Positions 9,620-17,531 of a stretch of DNA of 64,000 nucleotides are shown here, one piece after another. Below the pieces are notes generated by a model, which worked only from the letters and a program-made list of their open reading frames with translations, did no database searches and had not been told where the DNA came from. Location of the stretch: positions 1 through 64,000 of the forward strand of contig NZ_BAGL01000018.1 in the NCBI RefSeq assembly GCF_000308875.1, read 5' to 3'. The stretch comes from Nocardia transvalensis NBRC 15921. Lineage in GTDB: Bacteria > Actinomycetota > Actinomycetes > Mycobacteriales > Mycobacteriaceae. The number at the start of each line of letters is the position of its first letter. Within the stretch, counting starts at the first letter, position 1. The position numbers and the translations under genes are program-made.

Positions 9620-10726
9620 ATGGGTTTGGAGATACCCGACGAGCTGAAACCGGTTGCCGCCCTGGTCGTCACCAAATGGCCGGAGGCGGACGAGACCGGC
9701 CTGCGCGGCGCCGCGGACCAGTGGGACCAGATCGCCGACCTGATCGATCAGCTCAACGACTACGGCGGCGACGTCGTCAAGGTGGTCCTCGCGAATACCC
9801 AAGGCGAGACACACGATTCGATCGACCAGTTCTGGAAGAAGGCCGGTGGCGACGAGGGCGCTCTCGGTGAGCTGTCCGAATTCTGCCGCGAACTCGCCTT
9901 CGCCCTGCGTGTCATGGCCATGCTGGTGCTGGCGGTGAAGGTGTTCATCATCGGCATGCTGGTCTATCTCGCTGTGCAACTCGCCATCAGCGCGGCGCTC
10001 GCCGTGGAAACATTGGGCGCCAGCGTCGCCGAGGGCGCCGCGGTACAGATGACAGTCCGCACGGCCATCACCCAGGCCCTGCAGAAGCTCCTACAGGAAA
10101 TCGCCGTCAAGACCATCATCAAACGCGCGGCGGTCGGCGCCGGCATCGGCGCGGGGATAGGCGCCGGCAAGGAGTTCGGCTTCCAGAGCCTGGAGAAGTT
10201 TCTCGGCCTCCGCGACGGTTACGACTGGCAGGACGTGGCCTCCGAGGGGGTGCACGGCGGCATTCAGGGCGCCATCGCCGGCCCGATCAGCAATGCGCTG
10301 AAGGACAAGGGAATCAAGTTCTCGAACAACGGCGCCACCGACTGGTTCATCCGCAGCACCATCGGCAAGAAGATCGGCGACCCGATCGCCGACGCCGCCT
10401 GGGGCGACAACCAGGGCATCGGCGACCGAGTCAAGGACGACGCGGGAAAATACGTGCGCCAGCAGGCCGTCGAATTCCTGACCGAGCAGGGCTCCGGCAC
10501 CGACACACCGGCCGTCGACACCGGTTCCGGCCAACGCCAGAACCACAATCCCGCCCCTCTCGCCCCGACCACCCCGGAAGAGGGGTACGAGCTGTACCCC
10601 GATTCCAGACCCGGCGGCGGCAACCAGTCCCAGCCACCCGTAACCGCGCCCGGCGGTGGGCTTTTGGACATCGGCCCCGACGACTTCCACACCGACGACG
10701 ACGGAACCAAGCTCCGCATGGACTGA
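9620..10726 (+). CDS. WXG100_2 (CpnT N-terminal-like) type VII protein, no recognised toxin domain
   Basis: This 368-aa protein begins with a segment typical of the CpnT/WXG100_2 N-terminal domain (IPDELKPVAALVVTKWPEAD, then GLRGAADQWDQIADLI). A hydrophobic central part follows at about 93-130, then a Gly/Ala helix-breaking stretch (AAVGAGIGAGIGAGKEFG, about 171-189). The C-terminus is a hydrophilic region ending in a Pro/Gly-rich tail. Related proteins usually carry a C-terminal toxin; no known toxin motif is visible here, and no obvious immunity gene follows. It could be a toxin of unknown type, a degenerate effector or a structural component. Confidence 0.65.
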   Translation: MGLEIPDELKPVAALVVTKWPEADETGLRGAADQWDQIADLIDQLNDYGGDVVKVVLANTQGETHDSIDQFWKKAGGDEGALGELSEFCRELAFALRVMAMLVLAVKVFIIGMLVYLAVQLAISAALAVETLGASVAEGAAVQMTVRTAITQALQKLLQEIAVKTIIKRAAVGAGIGAGIGAGKEFGFQSLEKFLGLRDGYDWQDVASEGVHGGIQGAIAGPISNALKDKGIKFSNNGATDWFIRSTIGKKIGDPIADAAWGDNQGIGDRVKDDAGKYVRQQAVEFLTEQGSGTDTPAVDTGSGQRQNHNPAPLAPTTPEEGYELYPDSRPGGGNQSQPPVTAPGGGLLDIGPDDFHTDDDGTKLRMD

Positions 10727-10903
10727 GCGGGTTCGTCGCTCGGTCCGCGGCACGCATCCATCGCCCAGAGGTTCCGTCCACCTGGATTCTGTTCATCTGC
10801 TGAACCTGTTGTGCACCAGTGTATTTCGAACACTTGTCCAGTGTGAAGACGTTGGTATCAGATGTGTGCGGGCCTGTTGCCGGAGGCGGGGTTGGGATAG
10901 AAT

Positions 10904-10919
10904 TCGAACATGAGTTCGA
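10904..10919. promoter_or_regulatory. LexA (SOS) box over the start codon
   Basis: TCGAACATGAGTTCGA is a perfect TCGAAC-N4-GTTCGA palindrome, the actinobacterial LexA operator form. Its four central bases include the ATG at 10910, so bound LexA would cover the start codon. A weaker TCGAAC half-site with a poor second arm lies upstream at 10826-10841. DNA-damage control of 13E12-family genes is known in mycobacteria. Confidence 0.8.
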
Positions 10920-12367
10920 GTGGGGGAATCGAAGGGCGGGCCGCCGGTCCGCTGTATTCCGCGGTCACCGATCTCCTCGAACTGCCCCTGACGCCACTGA
11001 CCGATGACGAGGTCGTCGACGTGATGCGGGATGTCGAACGCTGTGTGCGGATGCTGGTGTCGGTCCGGCATCGGCTCCTGATCGAGGCCAGCGAACGTTC
11101 TCTCCCGGCACGGTTCGGATTGAAATCGTTGAAGAAGTTCCTGATGGAGACATTGCGGTTGGCGAGTGCGGACGCCGGGGCGCGAGTCCACCAAGCATCG
11201 TGGGTGGGCACCTTCCACGACATGACCGGCCAGCCGACCGATCCGCGCCTGCCCCACACGGCCGAAGCCTTGGCAGCAGGCGAGATATCGGCTGACCACG
11301 CCCGCGGTGTCGCGGCGGTGATGAACCGGGTACCGCGCGGTGTCTCGGAGGAGGACCGGGAGGCGGCGGAGCAGGTTCTGGCCGAGTTCGCGCGGTCGGG
11401 CAGCCCGGACGATGTCGGCAAGGTCGGCTACCAACTGCTCGCCCACCTGGACCCGGACGGCCGGTTGACCACCGACCACGACCGGGCCCGGATGCGGGGA
11501 GTCATCGTGGGCCGCCAGCGCCCCGATGGGATGTCACCCATCCGCGGCGAGATCACCCCCGTTCTGCGCGCCCTGCTGGATCCGCTACTGGCCGCCTACG
11601 CACGTCCCGGGGTGTGCAATCCGGAGGATCCGGATAGTCCGTCGGTGGATGTCGGCAACGCGGACCCGCGCACGCTGGCCGAAGCCGCCGGGCGCGACCG
11701 GCGCTCCACCGCGCAACGCAATCACGACGCGCTCACGGCACTGCTGTCGTCGGGGGTGATCACCGGCGAGCTGGGCTCGCATCGCGGAATGCCGGTGGCG
11801 ACGGTCCTCACCATGAATGTCGAAGACGTGGAACATCTTTCCGGTGTGGCGACAACCGCCACCGGGGGCACGGTACCGATCGGCGACGCACTAGCACTCG
11901 CGGAGCGATCGCAGCCGTTTCTGGCGGTATTCGATCATTCGGGTCTCCCGCTGCACTTGGGCCGGATGAAACGCCTGGCATCCAGAGCACAGCGGGTGGC
12001 GTTGATCGCCGCCCTGCGCGGGTGCTCGCGGCCGGGCTGCGACGCCCCGGCCAGCCTGTGCGCGGTGCATCACGTGCTGGAGTACCGCAAAGGCGGCCGT
12101 ACCGACCTCGACAATCTCACCCTCGCCTGCGACGCCTGCCACGCACTGATCCACGACGGACCGGGCGGCTGGAAAACCGTTGTCGAGGGGGACAATTCAC
12201 CGTACGCGGGCCGGGTGGCCTGGATTGCGCCACCACACATCGACCCCCAGCAGATCCCACAGTTGAACCACCGCCACCACGCCGACGAACTATTCGCCGA
12301 AGTCCTCACCCGGATCCACACACGCAACCAACGCGAGCGCAGACGACGAAAACCTGTCGCGGCCTGA
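10910..12367 (+). CDS. DUF222 (13E12 repeat family) HNH endonuclease-like protein
   Basis: This 485-aa protein of the 13E12/REP13E12 family has an N-terminal DUF222 helical domain (about residues 20-330). A C-terminal HNH nuclease motif near residues 370-415 contains a CSRPGC zinc-type pair, the histidines of AVHHVLEYRKGGRTDLDNL, and CDACHALIH. It should bind or cut DNA, but no specific target is known for the family. Such genes are multicopy and variable in actinobacteria and behave like selfish or mobile-linked elements. A perfect SOS box overlaps the start codon, so expression is probably induced by DNA damage. A hairpin follows 25 bp after the stop. Confidence 0.9.
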   Translation: MSSSGGIEGRAAGPLYSAVTDLLELPLTPLTDDEVVDVMRDVERCVRMLVSVRHRLLIEASERSLPARFGLKSLKKFLMETLRLASADAGARVHQASWVGTFHDMTGQPTDPRLPHTAEALAAGEISADHARGVAAVMNRVPRGVSEEDREAAEQVLAEFARSGSPDDVGKVGYQLLAHLDPDGRLTTDHDRARMRGVIVGRQRPDGMSPIRGEITPVLRALLDPLLAAYARPGVCNPEDPDSPSVDVGNADPRTLAEAAGRDRRSTAQRNHDALTALLSSGVITGELGSHRGMPVATVLTMNVEDVEHLSGVATTATGGTVPIGDALALAERSQPFLAVFDHSGLPLHLGRMKRLASRAQRVALIAALRGCSRPGCDAPASLCAVHHVLEYRKGGRTDLDNLTLACDACHALIHDGPGGWKTVVEGDNSPYAGRVAWIAPPHIDPQQIPQLNHRHHADELFAEVLTRIHTRNQRERRRRKPVAA

Positions 12368-12391
12368 GGCCGTGGTTCAGGGTGTGAGATC

Positions 12392-12416
12392 GTGCCCCGG
12401 CACAGGCCAGGGGCAC
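12392..12416. terminator. hairpin between convergent genes
   Basis: A perfect 7-bp inverted repeat GTGCCCC/GGGGCAC with an 11-nt loop lies in the 53-bp gap between the HNH gene and the convergent RDD gene. There is no clear T-run, so it is a candidate bidirectional terminator of the actinobacterial type. Confidence 0.45.
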
Positions 12417-12420
12417 AACC

Positions 12421-12855
12421 TCACGTCGCAAGCTGAGCGGGCCGGCGGATATCGCGTCGCCGCACCGCGACAACTTGCTGGTACCCGTCGGATGAGTTTT
12501 CGAGGGCGAGGTTGATACCGCGCAGAAAGTACCAGACTAGGAGGTTTCCGAAGGTGGGCCGACCGCCGTCTTTCCCACGAATAACCGCCAGGCCGAAGAG
12601 GGCTTTCCCGACCGAGGCGCGGAGTACCCATTGCACGAGGGTGGTGTTGACGAACGATGCGACCAGATACGCCGCGACCGCCAGCGCGCCCGTGACGATT
12701 CCAGGCGTACCACTCGATCCCACCGCGAAGGCGATTCCGCCGTGCACGGCCACATCGACCACGACCGCGCCGATACTTCGCAGGAAGCGTGGGGAGGGGT
12801 AGCGAGGATCGTCCTCGTCGCCGTGATACTTCGACGGCCTGGGTGATCTACTCAT
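12421..12855 (-). CDS. RDD-family membrane protein
   Basis: This 144-aa protein fits the RDD family: after a short charged N-terminus come hydrophobic segments at about 26-46 (RSIGAVVVDVAVHGGIAFAV) and 49-75. The ASVGKALFGLAVIRGKDGGRP block that follows is typical of RDD proteins. The function is unknown; RDD proteins are often encoded with type VII genes. It is the last gene of a five-gene minus-strand operon and its start overlaps the EspG gene by 8 bp. Confidence 0.78.
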   Translation of the reverse strand: MSRSPRPSKYHGDEDDPRYPSPRFLRSIGAVVVDVAVHGGIAFAVGSSGTPGIVTGALAVAAYLVASFVNTTLVQWVLRASVGKALFGLAVIRGKDGGRPTFGNLLVWYFLRGINLALENSSDGYQQVVAVRRRDIRRPAQLAT

Positions 12856-13567
12856 GCTCCGAATCCTGTTGTGCCATGCGGGCTATCTCGCGGTGGATGG
12901 TCTGCTGGGAGCAGGGTTCTATGTGGAAGTCGTTGTGTTGTTCGCGGTAGATGTAGCGGCCGTCGCCTTCGACATCGATCCAGCTCAGGTACTGCGGCGG
13001 GTATGGGCGGGGGCTCTGCAGTCCGCACAATACCTCGATGTGGCCGGATCCGGAGCGTGGGGCGTGTAGTAGGCGGCGCATGCGATCGGTGACGGACTCC
13101 TTTGTGCCGGTCCAAGATTCGAGGCTGGTGCGGATCCGGTCCAGGCTCTCGACCATGGCCGGCCGGCTGCCCGCCGGTACATTGCCGAGGACGGCCGCGA
13201 ACACCTTGTAGACGATGGCGGGTGACCCCACCTCGATCACGACGTTGCCGCCGAATTCGTCGGTCGGTCCGGGCCGCTGGACCATGGTGACGCCGACGGT
13301 GGTGTCGACGGCGCCGAACGCGCGCAGCGGACGCCGACGCTTGCCCGTGATCACCAGCGACACAGCCGGATTCGCCGCGACGCGCAGGACGGCCGACAAG
13401 TCGGGGTCGCCTCCCGGGGGCAGCCGCTCGCGTAGCTCCTGCGCCACCCTCGCGAAATCGTCCTGCCAGCGCACCGCCGAGATCAACTTCAGGGGGAACG
13501 GGTACCGGTCCTTACCGGTCTCGTTCCAGACATGCATGAACTCATCCGGCGTGAACTCCCACTTCAC
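12848..13567 (-). CDS. EspG-family ESX chaperone-like protein
   Basis: This 239-aa cytoplasmic protein starts WEFTPDEFMHVWNETGKDRYPFPL, the typical opening of EspG-family proteins. These bind PE/PPE substrates and keep them soluble for type VII export. The middle and end (AVDTTVGVTMVQRPGPTDEFGGNVVIEVG; YLSWIDVEGDGRYIYREQ) fit the beta-sheet core of the family. The gene overlaps the upstream PPE-like gene by 4 bp, so that protein is the probable client. The ESX machinery itself is not in this window. Confidence 0.82.
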   Translation of the reverse strand: MKWEFTPDEFMHVWNETGKDRYPFPLKLISAVRWQDDFARVAQELRERLPPGGDPDLSAVLRVAANPAVSLVITGKRRRPLRAFGAVDTTVGVTMVQRPGPTDEFGGNVVIEVGSPAIVYKVFAAVLGNVPAGSRPAMVESLDRIRTSLESWTGTKESVTDRMRRLLHAPRSGSGHIEVLCGLQSPRPYPPQYLSWIDVEGDGRYIYREQHNDFHIEPCSQQTIHREIARMAQQDSEHE

Positions 13568-14919
13568 CCCCGGCGGCCCCTGCCGTCGTTCTGATCATAT
13601 TGTGCCGCGGGAATATCCGCGCCGATCGCCTGCGGAACCGTAGGATCCCGCCGCCCCAGCAACTCCTCCTCGCGGTCCATGATCAGATAATCCGGAGTCT
13701 TGTGCTCGTTCTCGGACTCCTCATCCTTACGTCCACCAGCGCCGTGCCCCATTCCGGGCATCCCGCCCATCCCGGATGCACCGGCCTTCCCGGCCCCCAT
13801 CCCGGAAGCCGCAGCCGTAGCATTGTTTCCAGCTCCCGGCACACCGGACGCGCCGCGCCCCGCGCCACCACTCGTCCCGCCGGCCCCACCGCCCGACAGT
13901 CCGGAACCACCGCCCCGGCCGCCACTACCGGCACCGCCGCCGAAACCAGCCGCGGACGTCGCACTCGGCCCGGCACCCGTCCCAGTCGTCCCCGCGCCCT
14001 GCTGCCCGGGAGCCGTGGACTGATTCCCTTGATTCCCTGCGGAATTCGAGGAATCCCCAGCGCTCGAGGTGCTGGTGGCATCGTTACCGGCCTGCTGCTC
14101 ACCGTTGTCGGTCTTACCGTCGTTCCCCTCGGTCTTACCGTTCGTCCCGCCGGTACCACCATCGGTTCCACCGTTTCCGCCACCGGAGTTGGGGATCCCA
14201 CCGTCGTGATCGTTGCCGTTGCCGTCGCCACCAGGTGCAGCGACTGGGACGAAGGTCGGAACACCTTTGCCCGCAGGGCCGTAAGTGGTGTCGTAGTTGG
14301 CCTGCATCGCGGCAATGGCATCCCGCCAGAGTTCATCTTCGGAACGTCCGGCTGCCACTGCTGCGGCCGGATTTCCGGCACCGAGTACATCAAGTACCGT
14401 GGGCACCTGCGTGCTGGCGGCACCATCCCCTGCCTTGGGCGGTGGCACGGTTCGCATGACCGCTTCGGCGCCGAAGGCGGCCGTTTCGATCCTGAGCCCC
14501 ACGGCCTGGATCACCTCTTGCACATCGGTAGCCTGCTGAACGAACTTCTTAGCGGAATTGAGAGCGGCGTCGCCGAATTGGCCGTGAACACCGTCGGATA
14601 GTGCCTTCTGGATGGAAAGATTGAGGCCGAAGACCGCGCCCCCAAGACTTGCGGAGATCGTGTTCCATGCCTTTGCCGAGTCGTGCATGGCCCCCGGTTT
14701 CATATCCTGGGCATGGCTGTGGATGTCGTGATGTGACACGCCCGCCCACTCTTCGAGGCCCCGGATGTAATCGTCGTCAGTGCTATTGAATCCAAGCTGG
14801 TCCTGCATGTACTTCGAACCCTGCTTGGTCTTCGTCGCCTGCAGGAGTGCAGGGTCGATCCCCACGATCGTGGCCAGCGTGGCCTGCTGTGGATCGAGCG
14901 GAGGGTTGTCGCCGGTCAT
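13564..14919 (-). CDS. PPE-like type VII secretion substrate with Gly-rich linker
   Basis: This 451-aa protein has a helical N-terminal domain. After about 60 residues it reads SAKAWNTISASLGGAVFGLNLSIQKAL, which resembles PPE/WXG helices. A long Gly/Ser/Asn/Thr low-complexity linker spans about 225-395, and a conserved-looking C-terminal segment (PDYLIMDREEELLGRRDPTVPQAIG) follows. It is placed between a DUF3558 lipoprotein gene (1-bp gap) and an EspG gene (4-bp overlap), which supports an exported PPE-type role. No enzymatic domain is visible. Confidence 0.72.
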   Translation of the reverse strand: MTGDNPPLDPQQATLATIVGIDPALLQATKTKQGSKYMQDQLGFNSTDDDYIRGLEEWAGVSHHDIHSHAQDMKPGAMHDSAKAWNTISASLGGAVFGLNLSIQKALSDGVHGQFGDAALNSAKKFVQQATDVQEVIQAVGLRIETAAFGAEAVMRTVPPPKAGDGAASTQVPTVLDVLGAGNPAAAVAAGRSEDELWRDAIAAMQANYDTTYGPAGKGVPTFVPVAAPGGDGNGNDHDGGIPNSGGGNGGTDGGTGGTNGKTEGNDGKTDNGEQQAGNDATSTSSAGDSSNSAGNQGNQSTAPGQQGAGTTGTGAGPSATSAAGFGGGAGSGGRGGGSGLSGGGAGGTSGGAGRGASGVPGAGNNATAAASGMGAGKAGASGMGGMPGMGHGAGGRKDEESENEHKTPDYLIMDREEELLGRRDPTVPQAIGADIPAAQYDQNDGRGRRG

Positions 14920-14920
14920 G

Positions 14921-15556
14921 TCAGTTGTCCTTGCCGATCGTCGGCTCGATGGCGGTGGCGATGTCGAGTAGACCGTCGCAAGGCTTCGCGTCCTGGGTTA
15001 CGCCGTTCAAGGTCAACGTGGTCCCGATATCGGCGAATCCGACCTTGGTGCGAAGGTGAATGTCACAAGCGCGCGGGAGACCGGGGTCCCGAACCCACAT
15101 CGCTTCTCGGCCGTTGATGGTAATGGGCTCGCTCCAGGAACCGTTCTTCCGAAGGTCTTCGTCCCAGGTTGCATTCCCGGAAAGGACTGTCAGGGTGCGA
15201 GGCTTTGAACTGAAATCACAGCTCAAGAAGGTAATCTCGGTTACGCGATCGCCAGAGCGTTTCCGGCTGGCGGGGTCGAAGCCGGCTTGCGAAATGACCC
15301 CGTCGGGTATCCATGTGCACGGGTCGAAAGCGACGTTTGGGCGTCCGTACTGTTTCTGAGGTGGCGGCTGCAGCGACGATGCGGTCAATGTCGGCTGCGG
15401 TGCGTTCGGCTGTTGGCTGGGGTGGAGCTCAGTGGTGGTCACGCTTACTGACGTGCTTCCGGGGTCCGGCGCATCACTGCCGGATGTGCACCCGGCCGCC
15501 AGTGTCGCGACAGTCATCACCGTCAGATAGAACACGCTCTGTCGCTCGCGTTTCAC
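14921..15556 (-). CDS. DUF3558 lipoprotein
   Basis: This 211-aa protein has a lipoprotein signal ending in LAAGC (lipidated Cys near residue 22), a Ser/Pro-rich linker, then a DUF3558 domain. The domain starts at FDPCTWIPDGVISQAGFDP and ends with PCDGLLDIATAIEPTIG. It should be tethered to the outer face of the cytoplasmic membrane. DUF3558 genes are frequent partners of ESX-like genes in Nocardia, although their function is unknown. Translation is coupled to the upstream small gene (4-bp overlap). A decayed copy of this gene's 3' end lies at about 16.1 kb. Confidence 0.85.
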   Translation of the reverse strand: MKRERQSVFYLTVMTVATLAAGCTSGSDAPDPGSTSVSVTTTELHPSQQPNAPQPTLTASSLQPPPQKQYGRPNVAFDPCTWIPDGVISQAGFDPASRKRSGDRVTEITFLSCDFSSKPRTLTVLSGNATWDEDLRKNGSWSEPITINGREAMWVRDPGLPRACDIHLRTKVGFADIGTTLTLNGVTQDAKPCDGLLDIATAIEPTIGKDN

Positions 15557-15921
15557 TTCGGAAGCCTCTCTCCCGCGACTTTGATGGCCGCATTGTTCAT
15601 GGATTCCGCATCCTCGATGTGCCCGCCTGCTTGCAGGTATGCCGCCGCCATCTTGAGGGAAGCCTCCTCGAGACCGGTCAATGCCTCGATCATCTTCAGG
15701 CCCTTTTGCTCGAACCCCTGCTGCAGCGCAAGAGCGGAATCGAACGTGCCGAATCCGTCGAGTCGTTGCAGGTGGTAGGAGTCTGTGATCATCTTGTCCA
15801 CCGACTCCGCGAACCGCTGATAGATCTCAGCGCACTTCTGCGCGGCCCCCGGCTCCATCTTGAAAGTCCCCGCCACGGCCTGTTGATACAGCCCCGTCGC
15901 TGTCGACTGCCCCACGTCCAT
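15553..15921 (-). CDS. small ESX-like helical protein, first gene of the operon
   Basis: This 122-aa all-helical protein (LYQQAVAGTFKMEPGAAQKC ... YHLQRLDGFGTFDSALALQQ ... ASLKMAAAYLQAGG) has the length and helix-turn-helix shape of ESAT-6/EspC-like type VII proteins. A GFG turn stands where WXG would be. The ATG at 15921 follows GGGAGGG at a good distance. It leads the operon with DUF3558, PPE-like, EspG and RDD genes. I infer it is an exported partner of the PPE-like protein. Confidence 0.68.
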   Translation of the reverse strand: MDVGQSTATGLYQQAVAGTFKMEPGAAQKCAEIYQRFAESVDKMITDSYHLQRLDGFGTFDSALALQQGFEQKGLKMIEALTGLEEASLKMAAAYLQAGGHIEDAESMNNAAIKVAGERLPK

Positions 15922-16032
15922 CGACAGGCCCTCCCTTCGCGTCCGATCGCCTACCTTACTGGACGCATCGTCGGGGGATCTGGTTCCCTCGACTCGCGAA
16001 TTTGGGGTACGGGCCTGACAGGAAACGGGACG

Positions 16033-16252
16033 CTTCCTGGTGTTATGTGGCGAATCGGTCGGATCGAGGGGCGGGTGGACGCCGGTCGTGTCAGGTGTCC
16101 GCACCGATGGTCGGCTCGATGGCGGGGCGATGGCGAGGAGGTCGTCGCACGGTGCCGGGCCGAGGTGAATCCGGCCTTCGTCGGCAGTGGGTTTCCTCCT
16201 GGATTGCCGTGCCACTCGAGCTGAAAGTGCAACTCTTCCTGGGGTTATGCGG
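16033..16252 (+). repeat. short direct repeat flanking the remnant
   Basis: CTTCCTGGTGTTATGTGG (16033-16050) and CTTCCTGGGGTTATGCGG (16235-16252) match at 16 of 18 positions, about 200 bp apart. They bracket the decayed lipoprotein end, so this part of the 421-bp intergenic stretch 15922-16342 looks like an old tandem duplication. Apart from the remnant and the operon promoters I see no other gene in this stretch. Confidence 0.5.
16091..16181 (-). pseudogene. decayed 3' end of a second DUF3558 lipoprotein gene
   Basis: Read on the minus strand, this stretch encodes TKAGFT, then CDDLLAIA, then AIEPTIGADT and a stop at 16091-16093, spread over different frames. The same order in the intact lipoprotein at 14.9-15.6 kb is TKVGFAD, CDGLLDIA, AIEPTIGKDN. 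One base is missing between CDDLLAIA and AIEPTIG, and about 45 bp are deleted after TKAGF. It is a degraded paralogue and not an expressed gene. Confidence 0.7.
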
Positions 16253-16342
16253 TATTCGAATGAGAATTCGCTGTGGTGGGGGTCCTGGGGATTGGGCGGT
16301 GGTTCGCTGGCGGGGTCCTTGTACACGTGGAGGGAGGCGGGC

Positions 16343-17218
16343 ATGTCGGAGAACGGGTCGACGCTGCCGCGGCGGCAGCTCGGGCGGTATCTGCGGAACG
16401 GGCGGGAGGAGTGTGGGCTGACGTTGCAGCAGGCGGCGGCGTTGATACAGCGCAGTGCGAGCACGTTGCAGCGGATCGAGCGGGGGATGGTTGTGCATGT
16501 GCGGGAGGTGGATATCGAGGCGTTGTGCAAGATCTACGGGTTCGATGATCGGCAGATGGCCGCGATGAAAGCTCTTGCGGTGCAAGGCAGCGAGCTGAGC
16601 TGGTGGTGTGAGTACGGCGACGTCATGCCCGAGAACTTCGATTTCTATGTGGGGCTCGAGGCTTCCGCGCATCGGCTGTTCACCTACGAGTCCGAACTCG
16701 TGCCGGGCTTGCTCCAGACCCCGGCATACGGAAGCGCGCTGATGCATGCGGCGCATCCCGAGGACACCGCCGAAGAGCATGGCCGTCGAGTGCAGTTGCG
16801 AATGCGTCGGCAGATGAGGATCACGCGGAAATACGAGCCCGCGACACTTGATGTCGTCCTGCGAGAATCGGCTATTCACGGCATGGTCGGAGGTCCGAGG
16901 GTCATGGCCGCGCAACTGAAACACTTGAGCGACATGGGTACTCGTCCGAATGTCAGTGTGCGGATTCTTCCGTTCTCCGCGGGCTTCCCGTTGGGAGACC
17001 CTGTCGAGTCTTTCGTGATCCTGGAGTTCGGCCCGGATCGCGCGGGACAACCGATCGAGCCGCCGGTCGTCTATGTGGAAGGTCTCCTCGGGGACTTGTA
17101 TCTCGCAAAACCACGTGCTGTCGAGCGGTACCATCAAGCCTACGAGTGTCTACGGCGCAGCGCGTTGGACCCTACCGCCAGCCGAACGCTTCTCCGGCGG
17201 GCAGCGAAGGAGTATTGA
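16343..17218 (+). CDS. XRE helix-turn-helix protein with DUF5753
   Basis: This 291-aa regulator has an N-terminal XRE helix-turn-helix (about residues 10-65, GREECGLTLQQAAALIQRSASTLQRIERG) and a C-terminal DUF5753-type sensing domain (from about 95: YESELVPGLLQTPAYGSALM; ILPFSAGFPLGDPVESFVIL). This architecture is typical of actinobacterial regulators paired with DUF397 genes, and a DUF397 gene follows at once. The ATG at 16343 comes after GGAGGGAGG. Longer in-frame starts would read into the duplicated remnant region. Its targets are unknown. Confidence 0.9.
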   Translation: MSENGSTLPRRQLGRYLRNGREECGLTLQQAAALIQRSASTLQRIERGMVVHVREVDIEALCKIYGFDDRQMAAMKALAVQGSELSWWCEYGDVMPENFDFYVGLEASAHRLFTYESELVPGLLQTPAYGSALMHAAHPEDTAEEHGRRVQLRMRRQMRITRKYEPATLDVVLRESAIHGMVGGPRVMAAQLKHLSDMGTRPNVSVRILPFSAGFPLGDPVESFVILEFGPDRAGQPIEPPVVYVEGLLGDLYLAKPRAVERYHQAYECLRRSALDPTASRTLLRRAAKEY

Positions 17219-17220
17219 GC

Positions 17221-17424
17221 GTGATGGTCGACCTATCTACCGCGAGATGGTTCAAGAGCAGCCGCAGTGGCGGGTCCAAGAATTGTGTCGAGGTTGCTTT
17301 TCTCTCCAATGAGCTTGTCGGCGTGCGTGATTCGAAGGCTCGAACCGGTCCCGCACTGGTATTCAGCACCGCCGAGTGGACCGCGTTCACCGCGGCCGCT
17401 CGGCGAGGTGCCTTCGATCGCTGA
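17221..17424 (+). CDS. DUF397 protein
   Basis: This 67-aa protein reads LSTARWFKSSRSGGSKNCVEV ... VGVRDSKARTGPALVFSTAEWTAFTAA, a full DUF397 domain. DUF397 proteins are usually encoded beside XRE-DUF5753 regulators and are thought to modulate them, with Scr1-type pairs from Streptomyces as the studied examples. It starts 2 bp after the regulator stop. GTG 17221 has the better spacing from GAAGGAG; ATG 17224 is the alternative start. Confidence 0.85.
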   Translation: MMVDLSTARWFKSSRSGGSKNCVEVAFLSNELVGVRDSKARTGPALVFSTAEWTAFTAAARRGAFDR

Positions 17425-17531
17425 ATCGCACTCGACGCGGAGGCGGTTTCCGTCCAGGGCCGATGCGAGTTCTGCCCGGACCGGACGCTGATCGGGGCTG
17501 ATCCGGGCGGATTGCCGCTAGCGTTGCGCTG

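Noticed and set aside
10826..10841. Second possible SOS box TCGAACACTTGTCCAG
   Set aside because: The right arm has three mismatches to GTTCGA, so it was left as a weak half-site.
16091..17137. Minus-strand open frame opposite the XRE gene
   Set aside because: Only its last few codons match the DUF3558 remnant; the rest is antisense to the well-supported XRE-DUF5753 gene.
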